Part shown: piece after piece, positions 11,463 to 24,104 of the stretch
Position numbering within the stretch: position 1 is the first letter of the stretch
Layout: every line of letters starts with the position of its first letter
NCBI GenBank assembly: GCA_963920705.1
Contig: OY987233.1
Span: 6,624,001 to 6,688,000, forward strand
Direction of reading: 5' to 3'
DNA: 64,000 bases
DNA from: Odiellus spinosus
Taxonomy: Eukaryota > Arthropoda > Arachnida > Opiliones > Phalangiidae
Translations under genes and position numbers: made by a program
Notes under the pieces: generated by a model
What the model saw: only the letters and a program-made list of their open reading frames with translations
Told to the model about the DNA's origin: nothing
The model's database searches: none

Positions 11463-12262
11463 TAATTTAGTCAAGGAAAATGCTCTAATATGATGGGCTC
11501 AATTTCTTCCAGTTCCTTCCAAGTTCCCAAAATTTAAAATCCATACGCCTTGAAAAATTCTAAGGTGTAACTGAAATTGATTAAATACCGGTTGGTTGCT
11601 TGGTTAATAAGCCTAGCTTCTAGTTTTTTTATTTTTATTTTTTATTATTGTAATAATTCAGTTTGAGGCTCTAAGTTTCTAACTGTAGGAATTTTTGGGG
11701 GGTATCTCTCCGAACTACGGGCTCGTTTTAGGAGGAGTCCGTGAAAGGAGGCGACACACTTTCTTCAAAAACTAGAAACTAATTCTTAGTGGCGGAAAAC
11801 TCGGGGCGAAAACGAGTGCACCACGCGACGACCAAGTTTTCTTAAGTTAGAAACGTTTAGTCTATCGAAGACCGCGCGTTCGATTTCCTATTTGCGGTAC
11901 CCCAGTGAAAGAGAAATACCAGAGAAAAATGGTAAGACTCACTTTCGATATATGGCTTCTAGGCTTTTTTACAGCGTAAAAGTTTCCTCTAGATACTTGT
12001 CTTAAGTTTTTTAAAGGTGTACTTGAATAGTCTACAAGTATTTTTGTAATCGCTGTAATTTTAAAGTTATAGATACATTTGCTTTGAAAAATATTTTTCA
12101 AATTTGTATCGTTTTTATCGTTGGATAATCAATTTTCATCACCAATTAACGAAATTATAATGTTTAATTATCTTTATGCCTTATCGACGCTTTTAGGATT
12201 AGTTCTTAATCGGTAAAATTACCAATCAAACCCTTTTCAATTACAATCTCCGTAACTTATCC
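11463..12262. other. Unassigned; possible old tRNA-derived piece
   Basis: No exon was seen. Around 11,865-11,895 the word GCGCGTTCGATTTCC resembles a tRNA B-box, as in tRNA-derived SINEs, but no matching A-box or tail convinces me. Confidence 0.3.
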
Positions 12263-12835
12263 CAGAATGTTCTACAAGCTTCCAGGAAAGTCTGGAAAAG
12301 TCTATAAAATTCTGGAAAGTGCTTGAAAGTTCAAGAAAATTCTGGAAAAATCTGGAAAGTTTTAGAAAATTCTCGAAAGTGCTTGGAAGTTCTAGAAAAT
12401 TCTGGAAAGTTCTGGAAATTTCTAGTCTAAAATTAAGAATTTTTGGCTTAAATTCTAGAAAATTCTGGAAAGTTCTGGAAATTTCTAGTCTAAAATTAAG
12501 AATTTTTGGCTTAAATTCTAGTTTTAAATTAAGATTTTGGCTTGAATTCTAAAAAGTTATGGAAAATTCTAGAAAGTTCTGGAAATTTCTAGTCTAAAAT
12601 TAAGAATTTTTGGCTTAAATTCTAGAAAATTCTAGTTTTAAATTAAGATTTTGGCTTGAATTCTAAAAAGTTATGGAAAATTCTAGAAAATTCTGGAAAG
12701 TTATGAAAAATTCTAGAAAGTTATGGAAAATTCTAGAACATTCTGGAAAGTTATGGAAAATTCTAGAACATTCTGGAAAGTTGAGGAAAATTCTAGAACA
12801 TTCTGGAAAGTTGAGGAAAATTCTAGTTTAAAATT
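12263..12835. repeat. Minisatellite made of heat-shock-element pentamers
   Basis: An array of alternating TTC and GAA triplets separated by two bases, for example TTCTAGAAAATTCTGGAA. Uninterrupted runs of seven such pentamers lie at 12390-12422 and 12453-12485, and four-pentamer runs recur near 12731-12748 and 12761-12778. A longer unit of about 63 bp, which adds CTAAAATTAAGAATTTTTGG, is repeated between 12,420 and 12,640. Alternating nTTCn and nGAAn pentamers are the known binding sequence of heat-shock factor trimers. Binding here is inferred from sequence alone. The open frames across it are products of the repeat. Confidence 0.9.
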
Positions 12836-14962
12836 AAAATTTTGGTTTAAAAGTGGGCAGATTGTTAAAAGAGTTCAAAGATTAAAGGTTTTAAATCTTC
12901 TGCAAGTTTACTTTTCAATAGTAATTCATTTTTCATGTCTGAATCACTTGGCATCTAAATGCAGGTGAAATGGTCATTAGTATCATGAAAAAAGTAGTTT
13001 TTTTAGTCATAAATAAGAATTTGGAATCGTTTTATTTAATTTCCAAAATTATGGTAATTTTGGAACTTATGACGCATCAAGTGGTTCATATCCAATTAGA
13101 TGGCTGTATATGGCTTAGTTGGTTTCAGCTAATCTAAATCGCACGATCTCATTGGATGTGGCATAAGTTGAACTTTTAACGAGGCACTAGATAATTTCGT
13201 TTGCGCGTGAAACTCCCGAAATTAATCTAAAATATTTTTTAACGAAATAAAATTGAAATTATATATTTTATTTGGTTCTGAAATGATATGATTATAAATA
13301 TTTATTGATAACGTTTCACTACCTCTTTAATTTCCTGACGCGAAAAACCCATGGGCAAGACACATTCCTTTGCAAATCAATCTTTTTTTCTAAAAAAAAA
13401 GAGCATCTACCTTTTTTTGTGACCAAATTCCTGAAATTATTTTAATACGGTTCGCGTGACGCGTTGATTTATTAGTATTTGAGATAATCTAGATTAACTA
13501 GTATTTTAAATCATAAAAAATGTTGAAGAAAATATGATTTAAAGCTTGGTTTAAGTATTTAACTAATTTATGGAGAGTTAATTTAGTTTTAATCAAGTTT
13601 AAAATGCTTTAGAATCAAATTTGGTACCACATTTGGTGAAAAAAAAAAATGGCAATTTACATTTAGTTGGGTATTTAAACTACTTTAGTTAATTAACTCT
13701 TGATTAATTTTAATATCAAGAATATTTAATTAGGAATTATATAATTATTTAGCGGAAATATTTGCAACATGATAAATTTTACAAAATTACAACCGCTGTT
13801 GAAATCATGGATTTTACAATACTTACAATTGAAGATATTAAACACAACATTTAAGTAGCGCACTTATTCTGCTCACTAAGTTTAATTTTAATTACAATTT
13901 GTCCTAGTTAAATTATCTTTTACTATATATTCACTAATTTTACATAGTTTTGCCATACTTTCATCGTAGGAATTAAACATTTAGCTTAAATGTTACAATT
14001 ACTGATATATTACGTTGCAAACTCAAATTAACTTCAACTTAGCTGATTTTAATTGTTATATATTGATTATGTTTTTAGATTTTTCGTACTTTTAAAAACT
14101 TATGTGCAAAGTTGTGGGTTGACGCGTTTTTAAGAAACTTCCAAATTAAAATGACAAAAAATATAAATTCAGTATTTCCGTGACCTCACTAATGACGTCA
14201 GGGTTCATACAGTACATGGAGTTTCTGGAAAACTCGGGAAATGTTAGGCAATTTGAATAGGAGGCCCAAAAGACCAGGAAATTTGAAAATGAAGACCAAA
14301 TGATCAGGAAAAGTTTGATTTATTCACCATTTAATTCTAATGACAATAATTATTTTTAAGAGAAAATATTTGATTTTAATTCGAGATCATATTCTGAGCA
14401 AAATGATTTGCATTTGAATTTCTGTTACTTTCAATATAAAATAGTCTTTCAAAGGCTTCAAAAATCTAATTTCTGACCAAAAAACAATAGTGTTTTTCAT
14501 GATACGCTCTACGATTTGAATTTGAATGGTAGGGCAAACTTGCAAAGTGACTCAAATGTCATTTAAAATGTCTATATAAAGACGTCAAACACTAATAACT
14601 ATTTCAAAGTAAACTTGTAGACGATTTTAAACTAAACTTAAACCTCGTTTAGCAATTTTTTAATTCAAAGAACGCGCCAGCCTCCTATGTTATGGCCGTA
14701 TCATCAATTATAATGCAATTTTATCCAAAAAGGTGTTTTATTAACTACAATTTTGATAATTTTACCTAAGCACACTTTAAACTATCGATTTAGTACTTAA
14801 ATCTAGTCAGAATTTCTAAAATGTGGTAGTTGGTAGTGGCTCATGGGTTTTTTTTTTTATTTTTTTTTTTTTTTTTTAAGTTTCCAATAATATTAGGAAA
14901 AATAATTTGAATATTTTTAACGATCTTTCCGAAAATTACATTTTTGTGTTTATGGAAAACAA
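12836..14962. other. AT-rich sequence, no gene seen
   Basis: Long AT-rich stretch with frequent stops in all frames. I found no exon with plausible splice sites, no inverted-repeat element with clear ends and no RNA gene. A poly-T tract lies near 14,850-14,877. Confidence 0.5.
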
Positions 14963-15225
14963 TAGCCGCGTTCATAGTAGGCCTTGGAATCGATTTAAAA
15001 CGTTTTTCTAGAGTCGTGTGAATAGAAAACCGTCTTTTTTCGAATCGACTTGATTCGATTTCTCGAAACTGCTTCGGGAACCAGTTTCATACCAATTCGG
15101 TTTCCAACAATAAATCGATTTATAAAGATAACGCGTGACGCTTAAAACGATTCCTGGCGATTTGAATATCGGTTTGATTTTAATATTTCAAATCGATTAA
15201 GAAATGCTATAGTGTCACCGTAGCT
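14963..15225. mobile_element. Family D MITE
   Basis: Begins AGCCGCGTTCATAGTAGG and ends with GTCACCGTAGCT. Same orientation and internal words as the copy at 3475-3729. Confidence 0.8.
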
Positions 15226-16847
15226 AATTTAGCACATTGAACATGTTTATGTGTTCTGTTTTTAGGAGCCGTTTATGTATGAAACTGCCTCAAACCGCAC
15301 GCTACTAGCATGTATATTAAAAATAAATTCTAATTTTCTATCGTTTGAAGAAACCAGCTCGAACTAGTTTTTGATATTTAGAAGAAAAAAATCTTTCAGG
15401 GATATCTAGCTTGAATTATTTTCTAGTTGGGCTTTTGATTCGTAGAACGCTTTGAAATTGAATCGAAAATTGGGTGAAGGGAAAAAACGCCACGAAAAAA
15501 AAAGGGAAAACGTTTTTTTCTTCTTTTCTTTGTGGAGATATTACGGTAGAATTAAATGCTTTGAAATTGGAAGTTTGTTGAGATTATCTTTTTAAAGAGA
15601 TAATAAAGACCATTCTTAATTTTTAAATCCATTCGGAGGATTATAAAATTTATAATAAGCGTAAGAACATTTCTTTCAAATTCACTAAACTCATCTTGTT
15701 GCCTAACTTCATTTTAATACGCTTTTAAAAACATGAATACAAAATTATAAATGTTAGTAAATCCACAGCTAATCCTGGAAGAGACAAGAGAGTCTTAAAA
15801 GCGATCAGAGAACCAATTTTCACAATATTTAATTCTTAATTAAAGTTAGACCAGGTTATTTGAAACTAATCATCAAATATATGTTTGTTCGAAATGTCAA
15901 TATTTATCCAACAAAATCAATATAAAGTATATCTCAAATCGATTTTAGTTTCAAAGTAAATCAAACCATTAAAACCGAGTTTGAAGCCAATTAAAGATTC
16001 GGCCCACTCAAAGGGGGTGTAACCATGGCAGCGCTCCCGCTAAAAGCGCGCGCCTCCATCGTTATTTACTTTCAAATGGAATTAGTCCCGAATTAGGCTT
16101 AGCGTAAAATCAACCAGAAACGTATTTTACGACGTAAAATTCAAGTAATTTTATCGGTATAGTCTTGAATAATATCGTTTTCGCTTCTATAAGTCATTTT
16201 ATTTTAGTTATTATTTATTTAAAATTAAATATCTAGAAATTAACTGGTCAAAGTGGTCATTTGATAATATGTTAAGGTCACGTGACTAACCCTGTTATTG
16301 AAATGGTTTTTAAAATGACGAAAACTTTCGAAAATCAAATTTATTTTTGATACCAAGTAGTTTCATTTAATTTCAAAAATTAATGTTGTATCTACTTTTT
16401 ATTTAATATTTAACACAAGACCAACAAATCCTAAGCCTGAAATAGAGTTAGGCTTAGCGGACACAAATTGTAACTCTGTTAATTGACTTTAACTAGAAAT
16501 TATTGATGAGTTTTATTGATGAGGTTACGCGTATTTTAACATTCATAGTCGATTTAAAATATCGTGTTATTAGTATTCATTATCACTTTAACGTCAGGAA
16601 TATATTTTACTGGCACAGCGTCTAATAGTCGTCCAGGAAAAATAACTCTAATATATCGTAGGATTTATGCGTAGTTGAGGAACAACAAGAAAAAAAAAAA
16701 AAAAAAATGGTTCCGATTGAAAACCTTAGAAAATAACGTGTCGTGTTTAAAATGCGCGCGAAAAATGCTTCGGGGCTTCCTTACACTGTTTTTCAACATT
16801 ATGTAGCAGAAGTAGATAGAATAAGTATGCTAGCCACCCTTTTTTAA
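15226..16847. other. Mostly unassigned, with divergent family H copy
   Basis: About 15,945-16,470 shares blocks with the family H element at 48815-49065 (for example GAATTAGGCTTAGC followed by GTAAAATCA) and with 46,085-46,250 (TTAAATATCTAGAAATTAAC). The boundaries are not clear. A poly-A tract lies near 16,690. No exon seen. Confidence 0.45.
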
Positions 16848-17115
16848 GGGAGAATGCAACCCAACAACAAGTGAATTTTGTATCGATTCCTTATCGTTTA
16901 AATAGGCCTAGTCCACCAGTAAAAGAATTTTAAACTTACCCGGAAAATAGGCTTAACTGGATTCATTGAGATCACCTGAGCTCCCCATATAACGACCAAT
17001 GACATTGATCGGTGCCCTTATATGAAGAGTGCAGGAACTCCATGAATCCAGCTAAGCCTATTTCCCGGGTTGTTATTCTATTACTGGTGGATTGGGCCTA
17101 TTTAAACGATAAGGC
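16848..17115. mobile_element. Family A MITE, right end replaced
   Basis: The left end is GGGAGAATGCAACC, preceded by TTAA. The copy carries the paired words of the family but stops after AAACGATAAGGCA. A family E element then begins after a TTAA at 17121-17124, so the outer right end is lost. Confidence 0.8.
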
Positions 17116-17124
17116 ATAGTTTAA

Positions 17125-17400
17125 AGGGAAACTTGGAGCCAAAAATGGAACAGCTTTTGAATTTAGTTTCGGAATCGCTGTGCCAATAAGCGTATTTGAG
17201 AATTTTTCACAATTTTTAGACACATTTTGTTGTTTAAATCTATTTCTAAAGATAAGGAAAATTTGAATAAAATTAAATATAAATTCGGGACAATCATATA
17301 ATATTTTAGCCTTCAACAGCGCTTGTAATTTCCTATCATTAAAATAATAGGCCGGCGTTATGTCTAAGACCTTGAGCATCAAACGCCGGCCTATTTGCTT
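17125..17400. mobile_element. Family E MITE, partial
   Basis: Starts AGGGAAACTTGGAGC after TTAA and follows the family E sequence (AAAATGGAACAGCTTTTGAA, TTCAACAGCGCTTGTAA). The second half does not match the complete copy at 17887-18318. The open frame at 17098-17442 on the minus strand is a by-product. Confidence 0.7.
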
Positions 17401-17886
17401 CATCATATTCTTAACACTTACAAACAAAATAGTTTCTTCCATCCGACCATATCGTCTTCATGAACCCCTGAAAACCATTTGTGTGTTGTGTTAGGGTTAA
17501 AAAGTCAGATCCTTGCTCTGTTTTGGTTTAAATATATGATCGTAGAAATATCACACGGACTTTCCCGAGTCCTGACAGCGATTTGAACTTGGATATTCTA
17601 GTTTTCGCGTTATTTCATAAGTTAGAAAACGTAATATTTTAATACGAGTAATATTTTATCGCTTATTAGAATTGCAAAACATTGTAAATTATTCTTAAAT
17701 CTAGCTTACCTGAAATAGAATGTAATATTATCGTTATTAAATAAGGTCAAAGAAGTATTTGTATAAACCATGGAGCTTTAGGCGTTTATATTGGAAGTTT
17801 TAATTGACCTTAATTCACTGTCTGAATTGATTGAGTAAGCATTATACAACTTTTAATTGGCGTGGATTAATTAATATAAAATTTAA

Positions 17887-18318
17887 AGGGAAACTTGGAG
17901 CTAAAAATGGAACAGCTTTTGAATTTATTTTAGGAATCATTATGCCATTAAACGTATTCGAAAATTTTCAAACAATTTCTAAGTGACGTTTTTGGTGTTT
18001 AAATTAATTTCTAAAGTTTGGTAAAATTTTGAATAAAAGTAAATGTAAATTCGGACCAATCATATTATTTCAGCCTTCAACAGCGCTTTAATGTCAAGAC
18101 ATGTTAAGATTAACATAAAAAGAATAGGGGGACATTACAAGCACTGTTGAAGACAGAAATAATCTGATTCGTCCGAATTTATATTTACTTTTATAGAAAT
18201 TTTACCAAACTTTAGAAATTAATTTAAACACCAAAAACGTGACTAAAATTGTTTTTTTGGCATAGTGATTCCGAAAATAAATTCTAAAGCTGTTCCATTT
18301 TTAGCTCCAAGTTCCCCT
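17887..18318. mobile_element. Family E MITE, complete, TTAA type
   Basis: A 432-bp foldback element. The left end AGGGAAACTTGGAGCTAAAA is mirrored by TTTTTAGCTCCAAGTTCCCC at the right end. TTAA is present at 17883-17886 and 18319-18322. The interior halves pair through CTAAAGTTTGGTAAAATTTTG and its mirror copy. Further partial copies lie at about 32,965-33,260 and 40,562-40,690. Confidence 0.85.
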
Positions 18319-18483
18319 TTAATGATTTTGCTTCCGCTTTTTTAATAGAAACTTACATGAAATTCAGTTAATTTCATTCATTTCTCTGTCACTCGAAGCA
18401 TGTTAACTTGAGTTAAACTCTTGATTTTAAGGTTCACCTTTGATTTGACCCAAAAGTTCGATATTTGGCCGAAAACGCGCCTT

Positions 18484-18951
18484 TAAATTCTGATATATAT
18501 TATCTGTTTGATTAAAAATAGACTATTTTTCATTCGAGTTAACTTATTCCAAAATTAAGTAAAAAAACGTAATCCGTATCCAAAAATGGCCTTATCTTCG
18601 AATATTATCCGCGTTATACGTTCGGATAAAAATAATAAATAAAAAAATGATTTAAAATCTTAGTTTCGTTGTTTTATTTATATTCTTCGAATTAAAAGTC
18701 AATTTGAAATATTTTTCTTATATTTTAGACTAATTCTGGAAATTTGAATTTTCTTATCCATCGTTTGAATACGAATAATTTGTTCGTAGATAAAGCGCCA
18801 AAGGCTTATCTTTGGGGGTAAACCTTATACATTTAACAATTATACGAATATACAAATTTTATTTTTAGTTACAAACAATTTATCCGAAAATAAAATATCT
18901 GAAAATATACGAATAACAGAAGATAAAGGATATCCGATTCCGAGCTTTAGC
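18484..18951. mobile_element. Family F repeat element
   Basis: An AT-rich element of about 470 bp ending GATTCCGAGCTTTAG. It is repeated inverted at 19575-20116 and direct at 34758-35232. Conserved internal words include GAATATTATCCGCGTTATAC and ATTTGTTCGTAGATAAAGCG. No coding capacity. Confidence 0.85.
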
Positions 18952-19574
18952 TAGACTTTGATTAGTGAATCTGTTTGTATAGGTTATGGTTTCGAATATG
19001 TCCCGGAGCTATACGAATTCAAACTCCTGTAATCTTAATTATAGGAAGGAGAATTAGACCTTGGCCTCTTTAGCGCCTTGTTTTAGGGCATTCAGGGCTG
19101 CTGGGTCTCATACCTAAAAGTTTCCAAAAAAATAAAATTTAACTACACTACACTATTTAACACTTTTTAGTTTTCTTAATTTCAACTCAAGGTTTGTTCG
19201 AATTAATTTAATTCTTAATTTATCGTTATCGGTGTCCTTATAACAGTTTTTATTTTTCTACTTTACATAATGAAATGGAAATGATATAAATTATACACTT
19301 GAAATTCTATTTAATTTAATAGCCATGGAATTAAAATTTTATAGTGATTAACAATTTTTTTAATTTACGTTTTAATTTTGTTTTCTCTAATTTCTAAGTC
19401 ATTATAATTTTGCAAGGTATAATCAGCGGGTATACAAGGCTAGAAATAACTAGAATTCCGCGTTTCAAATGAAAACAATTAAGTTTAAAAATTAAATGAC
19501 GGGTTTTCAAACAAGATGTTTTGCCCAAAAACCTTTTCGTCAAAACGAAGGTTAAATCTTAAAAGTAGAATGTA

Positions 19575-20116
19575 TAGAGCTCGGAATCGGATATCCATTA
19601 CCTTGTCTTATTCGTATATTTTCTGATATTTTATTTTCGGATAAATTGTTTGTAACTAAAAATGAAATTTCTATATTCGTATAGTTGTTAAATGTATAAG
19701 GTTTACCCGAAGATAAGCGTTTGGCGCTTTATCTACGAACAAATTACTCGTTTTCAAACGTGTAACGATGGATAAGAAAATTAACGTTTCCAGAATTAGT
19801 CTAAAATATAAGAAAAATATTTCAGATTGACTTTTAATTCGAAGAATATAAATAAAACAACGAAATTATGATTTTAAATAATCTTTTTATTCATTATTTT
19901 TTACGAAAATTAATTTTGATTTTTTTTATCCGAACGTATAACGCGGATAATATTTTAAGATAAGGCCATTTTTGGATAAAAACGGATATGGATTAGGTTT
20001 TTTACTTTATCATCGAATAAGTTAACTCGAATGAAAAATATAATATTTTTAATCAAGCAGATAATATACATAGAATTTATTAGATTAATAATATTTAAAC
20101 AAATTCCGAGCTCTAG
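19575..20116. mobile_element. Family F element, inverted copy
   Basis: Opens TAGAGCTCGGAATCGG and closes TTCCGAGCTCTA, so a short terminal inverted repeat is visible here. It lies about 620 bp from the direct copy at 18484 and in the opposite orientation. Confidence 0.85.
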
Positions 20117-20489
20117 CTAAAATCGACGTAGATAAATATTCAGTAAAAACCATTAAAGATGTTTGGTATTTTCAGAATAATTTAAAATAATGCTATGAAA
20201 TTTTCGTTTTAATTAAATTTTGCAACTTAAATATTTTAAACCAGCAGCAAACTATTGAGAATTTCTATATTTATCTTAAATTAAATCGTATTAATTTATA
20301 ACATAAATTATCCAACTTTAATGATAAAAAATAAATCATATTGACTTCTATTTTATCACAATTTTAGCTTTTGATTCAATTCATTTCCCGAAAAGTATTA
20401 CGTTTATTTAAAGGGATACTTGTCAAGTTATTTTAATCGAATTGTACTGTTAAAATTAAAAATATGCGGAAAACACCATCAATACTCGA

Positions 20490-20945
20490 CTAAGGTTTCT
20501 GGGTTGAGGCGTTTTTAAGAAACTTCAAAATGAAAATTTCAAAAATATATAAGTAATCTTTTCCCCCGATATATGACGTAATTTATTTCTGGAATGTAAT
20601 TAACCATAATGTTCATACGAATGGTAGTTAACTTTCTGAATTAAGTACTTTTACGAAAAAGACAGCGCGAAAGCGACCTTATCACTGGTGCCAGAACGCG
20701 CGAGAATCAACTGTAGACTCTATAAAATAGCGAAATCACGCGACCATAGTGATGACGTAGATTGCGGGGAATTTTTATTTTAAAAATTTCGAAAAAGGCG
20801 ATTATAAAATACGTATTTTTACTGTCGCTATAATTTTGTTCTATGACGTATGTATATATATTTTGAATGTTTTTTTTTAACGATCTTTCCGAAAATGATA
20901 CTCAATTTCCATTTGGAGTTCGTGAAAAGTCCATGACTGCCTTAA
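20490..20945. mobile_element. Family C MITE
   Basis: Near-complete copy in reverse orientation, with the words AAGTACTTTTACGAAAAAGA, CGCGAAAGCGACCTTATCAC and CGATTATAAAATACG. It shows the uninterrupted sequence at the point where the 2.4 kb transposon broke the copy at 5454-8329. Confidence 0.85.
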
Positions 20946-21969
20946 CGTGCGAACTGGACTCGCTAAGCTTAAACTTTTTTAAAATTGTTAGAATTTTCGC
21001 GAAGCTGGAATTGTTCATGCCAATGAGATGACCATCTAAAAATGGCGCTTGAACCAATTTAACTTTAATAAATAAATATTACAGTAACATTGTAAGCTAA
21101 AAATTTATTTTTAATTTATTCAAAAAGTGTGTAGGCTTAACACAATTCATGGTTTAGTTTGAAATCTCGTGGAAACTTTTCAACCGATCACTTGAGATGC
21201 TCACTTTATTTGAATTTTTAAACAACTTTTTATTAAACTAAATGCTTCTAGGCGCGATTTATCTGAGGAAGGACTAGGAAAGTTTCATGCTTAGCCTATT
21301 TTCCGACTAAGTTAAAAAAATTGATTCCTAGCATATATATATCGAAATTATATGAGCCAATATAAATTTGATCCTTGTACTTTATGAAAGGTTGGCTGTT
21401 TAAAAGTCCCATCTTCGGTAAACACCATGAAATAAATGACCTCTTTAATTTTTGTTTATAAATATGCAAATATGGACGTACTAATAATAAGAAGTAATGT
21501 GTACAACCTTTTCAAATATAATTTATTTGGTTGATAAAATATTCTGACAAAGTTTAAAAGGTAATCAAATTTAATTACGGAAGCGAGAAAGCGACGAACT
21601 TAATTAAATATGTCACCCAGCTCTTCTGCCTTAAGGCCATAAGAGGGATGGGAAATCTCCCAAACATTAACAAAAATAAGCGAATATTAATCGTTTGATA
21701 CATCCCTCGAGAATTAGCAAAATGTTCTAGTTAATTTGAGTCTCTGAGATGTATTTGATTTAATAATGTCAGAAGTCTATTAAAACCCTCTTTCGGGGGA
21801 AGTTACTCGTGACAAAAATAAATTGTCGTTGCTAAAGAATTTACTAAAAATTTCGTGGACTAGCAATGCGATTCTAGGAATTTTTAACTTCTGTTGTGAA
21901 TTCGATTGAACCGACGAAATGTTAGCGCTCGCGAGTTTCAAGAACAAGCGATTACTTAAGAGACTAATT
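20946..21969. other. AT-rich sequence, no gene seen
   Basis: No exon, RNA gene or bounded repeat recognised. Confidence 0.5.
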
Positions 21970-22142
21970 AGCCGTGTTCACACTAGACTTTGAACCCATT
22001 TCTAACCCTTTTAGAAAGGTCAAATTGTAAAATTTTGAGGTCCAACTGTAAATCTAATTTCTCAAAATATATCTAATTATTATCTTGTAAAAGGGATTTG
22101 AAGATCCCAAATGGTTTCAAAGTCTCTAGTGTGAACGTAGCT
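21970..22142. mobile_element. Short hairpin MITE related to family D ends
   Basis: A 173-bp element with an inverted repeat of about 30 bp. It opens AGCCGTGTTCACACTAGACT and closes AGTCTCTAGTGTGAACGTAG then CT. The terminal words resemble those of family D, but the interior differs. Confidence 0.75.
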
Positions 22143-22146
22143 ATCG

Positions 22147-22396
22147 GAATAACTCGCGCCAAAACGATCGGCTTCACGCGACGCAACGCTCTATAACGTG
22201 CTAATGTGTAGGAGTCTTAAGAACGCGCTTTCGAATTGTATTTTAGAAAGTCATTTTACGTAGGGTGAGCTGATAGAGTTCAAAAGCTTGCCAATGAACT
22301 CTATACTGAATGTCTCGCGCTAAAACGATCGTTGAAACGCGACGCAACGCTCTGCAACGGGCTAATGTGTAGTAGCCTTAAGGACGCGCTATAAGG
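22147..22396. repeat. Two direct copies of a ~85-bp block
   Basis: The block with CTCGCGCCAAAACGATCGG, CGACGCAACGCTCTATAACG and GCTAATGTGTAGGAG occurs near 22,147-22,235 and again near 22,318-22,396, spaced about 171 bp. It is GC-richer than its surroundings. Function unknown. Confidence 0.75.
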
Positions 22397-22979
22397 AATC
22401 TCTCCTTCGTGGACTATATTTCGTCGAGAACAAATTTGTAACATTGCTTTTGGATTAGCTCTGCGTGACGAAACTGTTCGTTTATAGAAACCCGAGAGGT
22501 TAAAACTTCCTCACCGAGTTTTTTAACTTCTGGTTAAAAGTAAAGTGTTGTATATTATACTTAGACAAAAGAGTTCCAGACAGCTGTGTGTTTCAAATCC
22601 TTGGAATTATGGGTGTTTTCCCTTTTCTGGTTTTCTCTCTCATTTAATGGAAACGTAATGAGTATAATAGGTCGAAGAAGCTCTGCCACGAGAAAAAGAC
22701 TCTAGAATCACTAGATAAACATTGGCGTACGCTGTATACTAGTTAGTTTTAGAAAGGAAGAATCTCTTATTATATTTACTGGATTTACAACTTTGTTATT
22801 TAGGCCACCATCTATAAAACCAGTTAGTCTCTTTTGTGTTATTACGAATTTGCCCTCGGGTAAGATGTAAATTAGCGAAAGGAAGAAAAGGCCCGGTATG
22901 AGTTCTCAGCCTTCACTTTTCCTTACTTACGAATACGGAAACAAGTTGGGTATCTTTTATTAATCGGTTTTACTCTTAA

Positions 22980-23175
22980 AGGGAGAATGCAATCTAATAA
23001 CAAGTAATTTGTTTATCGATTCCTTATCGTTTAAATAGGCCTAATCCAAAACTAAAGAAAATTTACAAACAAATATTAAACTAGAAATACATTTAAAACT
23101 TACCAAGAAAATAGGCTTAGCTGAATTCATGGAGATTCTGAATTTCTTCGCATTGATGTGATTAGAGATCAATCT
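22980..23175. mobile_element. Family A MITE, left half only
   Basis: Starts AGGGAGAATGCAATCTAATA after TTAA and is readable up to GAATTTCTTCGCATTGATG. The right half is missing. Confidence 0.8.
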
Positions 23176-23378
23176 AGTTTTATATTTGTTTATTATTACT
23201 CCTTAATTAAGGTTTAAAATCAGCAATTTAACAGTGGGGGAGGTCACTCTTGTGAACTCTTGAGATCAGCTTTGGCAGGGCAAAGAGTTCAAACATTTTG
23301 TACACCTGAGTTCTTAAGTGTCTGACCCCTAGAATTTAACTATGCAAGTCCTATCGTTTTTCTGGTAATAGCTAGTAT

Positions 23379-24096
23379 CAAAAGTCTATCACTTTATTCC
23401 TATAAACTACGCCAGAAGCCGATGAAACCCTCCTTTGAAGTCTACTACTCCAATGTTCCATATAGCGCTCCTCTCTGTATGGGTAAAATTCCCAATTTTA
23501 CGAGTTAGAAGGGGTCCTACTTCATCCCCCACTGTCTACGGAAAATTTAAAATTCTCTCTCTCCACAAATGACGACGTTTTTTGGACGAACTCCAAGGCT
23601 GCTAGAGATATTCGCTCGACGAGCTCCCGCTCCGAAAACATCTACCGTTAGGAGGCGTACGAATCGCGCCTTTTGAGAAAAACCCATACAGAGAGGGGTA
23701 GACAAGTCCCGGGAGTAATAGACTTCAAAGGAGGGTTTTAATCGGCTTCTGACTACGCCCAGTAGCTTAATACTATCAGCAAAGGTCCGGGTAAATGTAC
23801 TGGCAGATACTGATTCCAGACACTCTAGTCGATGTAAATAGTTAACAAAGGAAGCGCCACTCTTTGGAGAAATTCCGGTGTTGGGGGGAAGACAATATAG
23901 CTAAGCGCGGCCCGCCTAAATTCCGTCAATCTCTCCCTACTCAAAATCGAGCTGAAGAATCCAAATCACTCGAGGCAGACAAGGGATCCCTTTTTTGCCT
24001 AATTTTAAGTGATGGGCTATGACGTAAAACTGAACCTTTGGTTGTACTATTAAGCTACGGTGTGTTGTTTTTATGGAATAAAGTGATAGTCTTTTT
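23379..24096. mobile_element. Family B MITE, hAT-like, interrupted
   Basis: Flanked by the same 8-bp word GCTAGTAT on both sides (23371-23378 and 24097-24104). The ends are CAAAAGTCTATCACTTTATT and a variant of its complement. The internal region is inverted relative to the copies at 8662 and 47746. It contains a nested family G element at 23414-23751. Confidence 0.9.
23414..23751. mobile_element. Family G MITE, hAT-like, nested
   Basis: A 338-bp element with termini AGAAGCCGATGAAACCCTCC and its near complement. It is flanked by the 8-bp duplication ACTACGCC (23406-23413 and 23752-23759). A second copy at 47137-47472 also has an 8-bp duplication. It inserted into an already present family B copy. 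Confidence 0.92.
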
Positions 24097-24104
24097 GCTA
24101 GTAT

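Noticed and set aside
11862-12101. Possible tRNA or tRNA-derived SINE (B-box-like word)
   Set aside because: Only the B-box resemblance is present. No A-box at the right distance and no fold.
12319-12968. Open frames across the TTC/GAA minisatellite
   Set aside because: They follow the repeat sequence and have no domain, splice structure or usable start context.
17098-17442. 114-codon minus-strand open frame
   Set aside because: Spans the end of a family A copy and a family E copy. No coding features.
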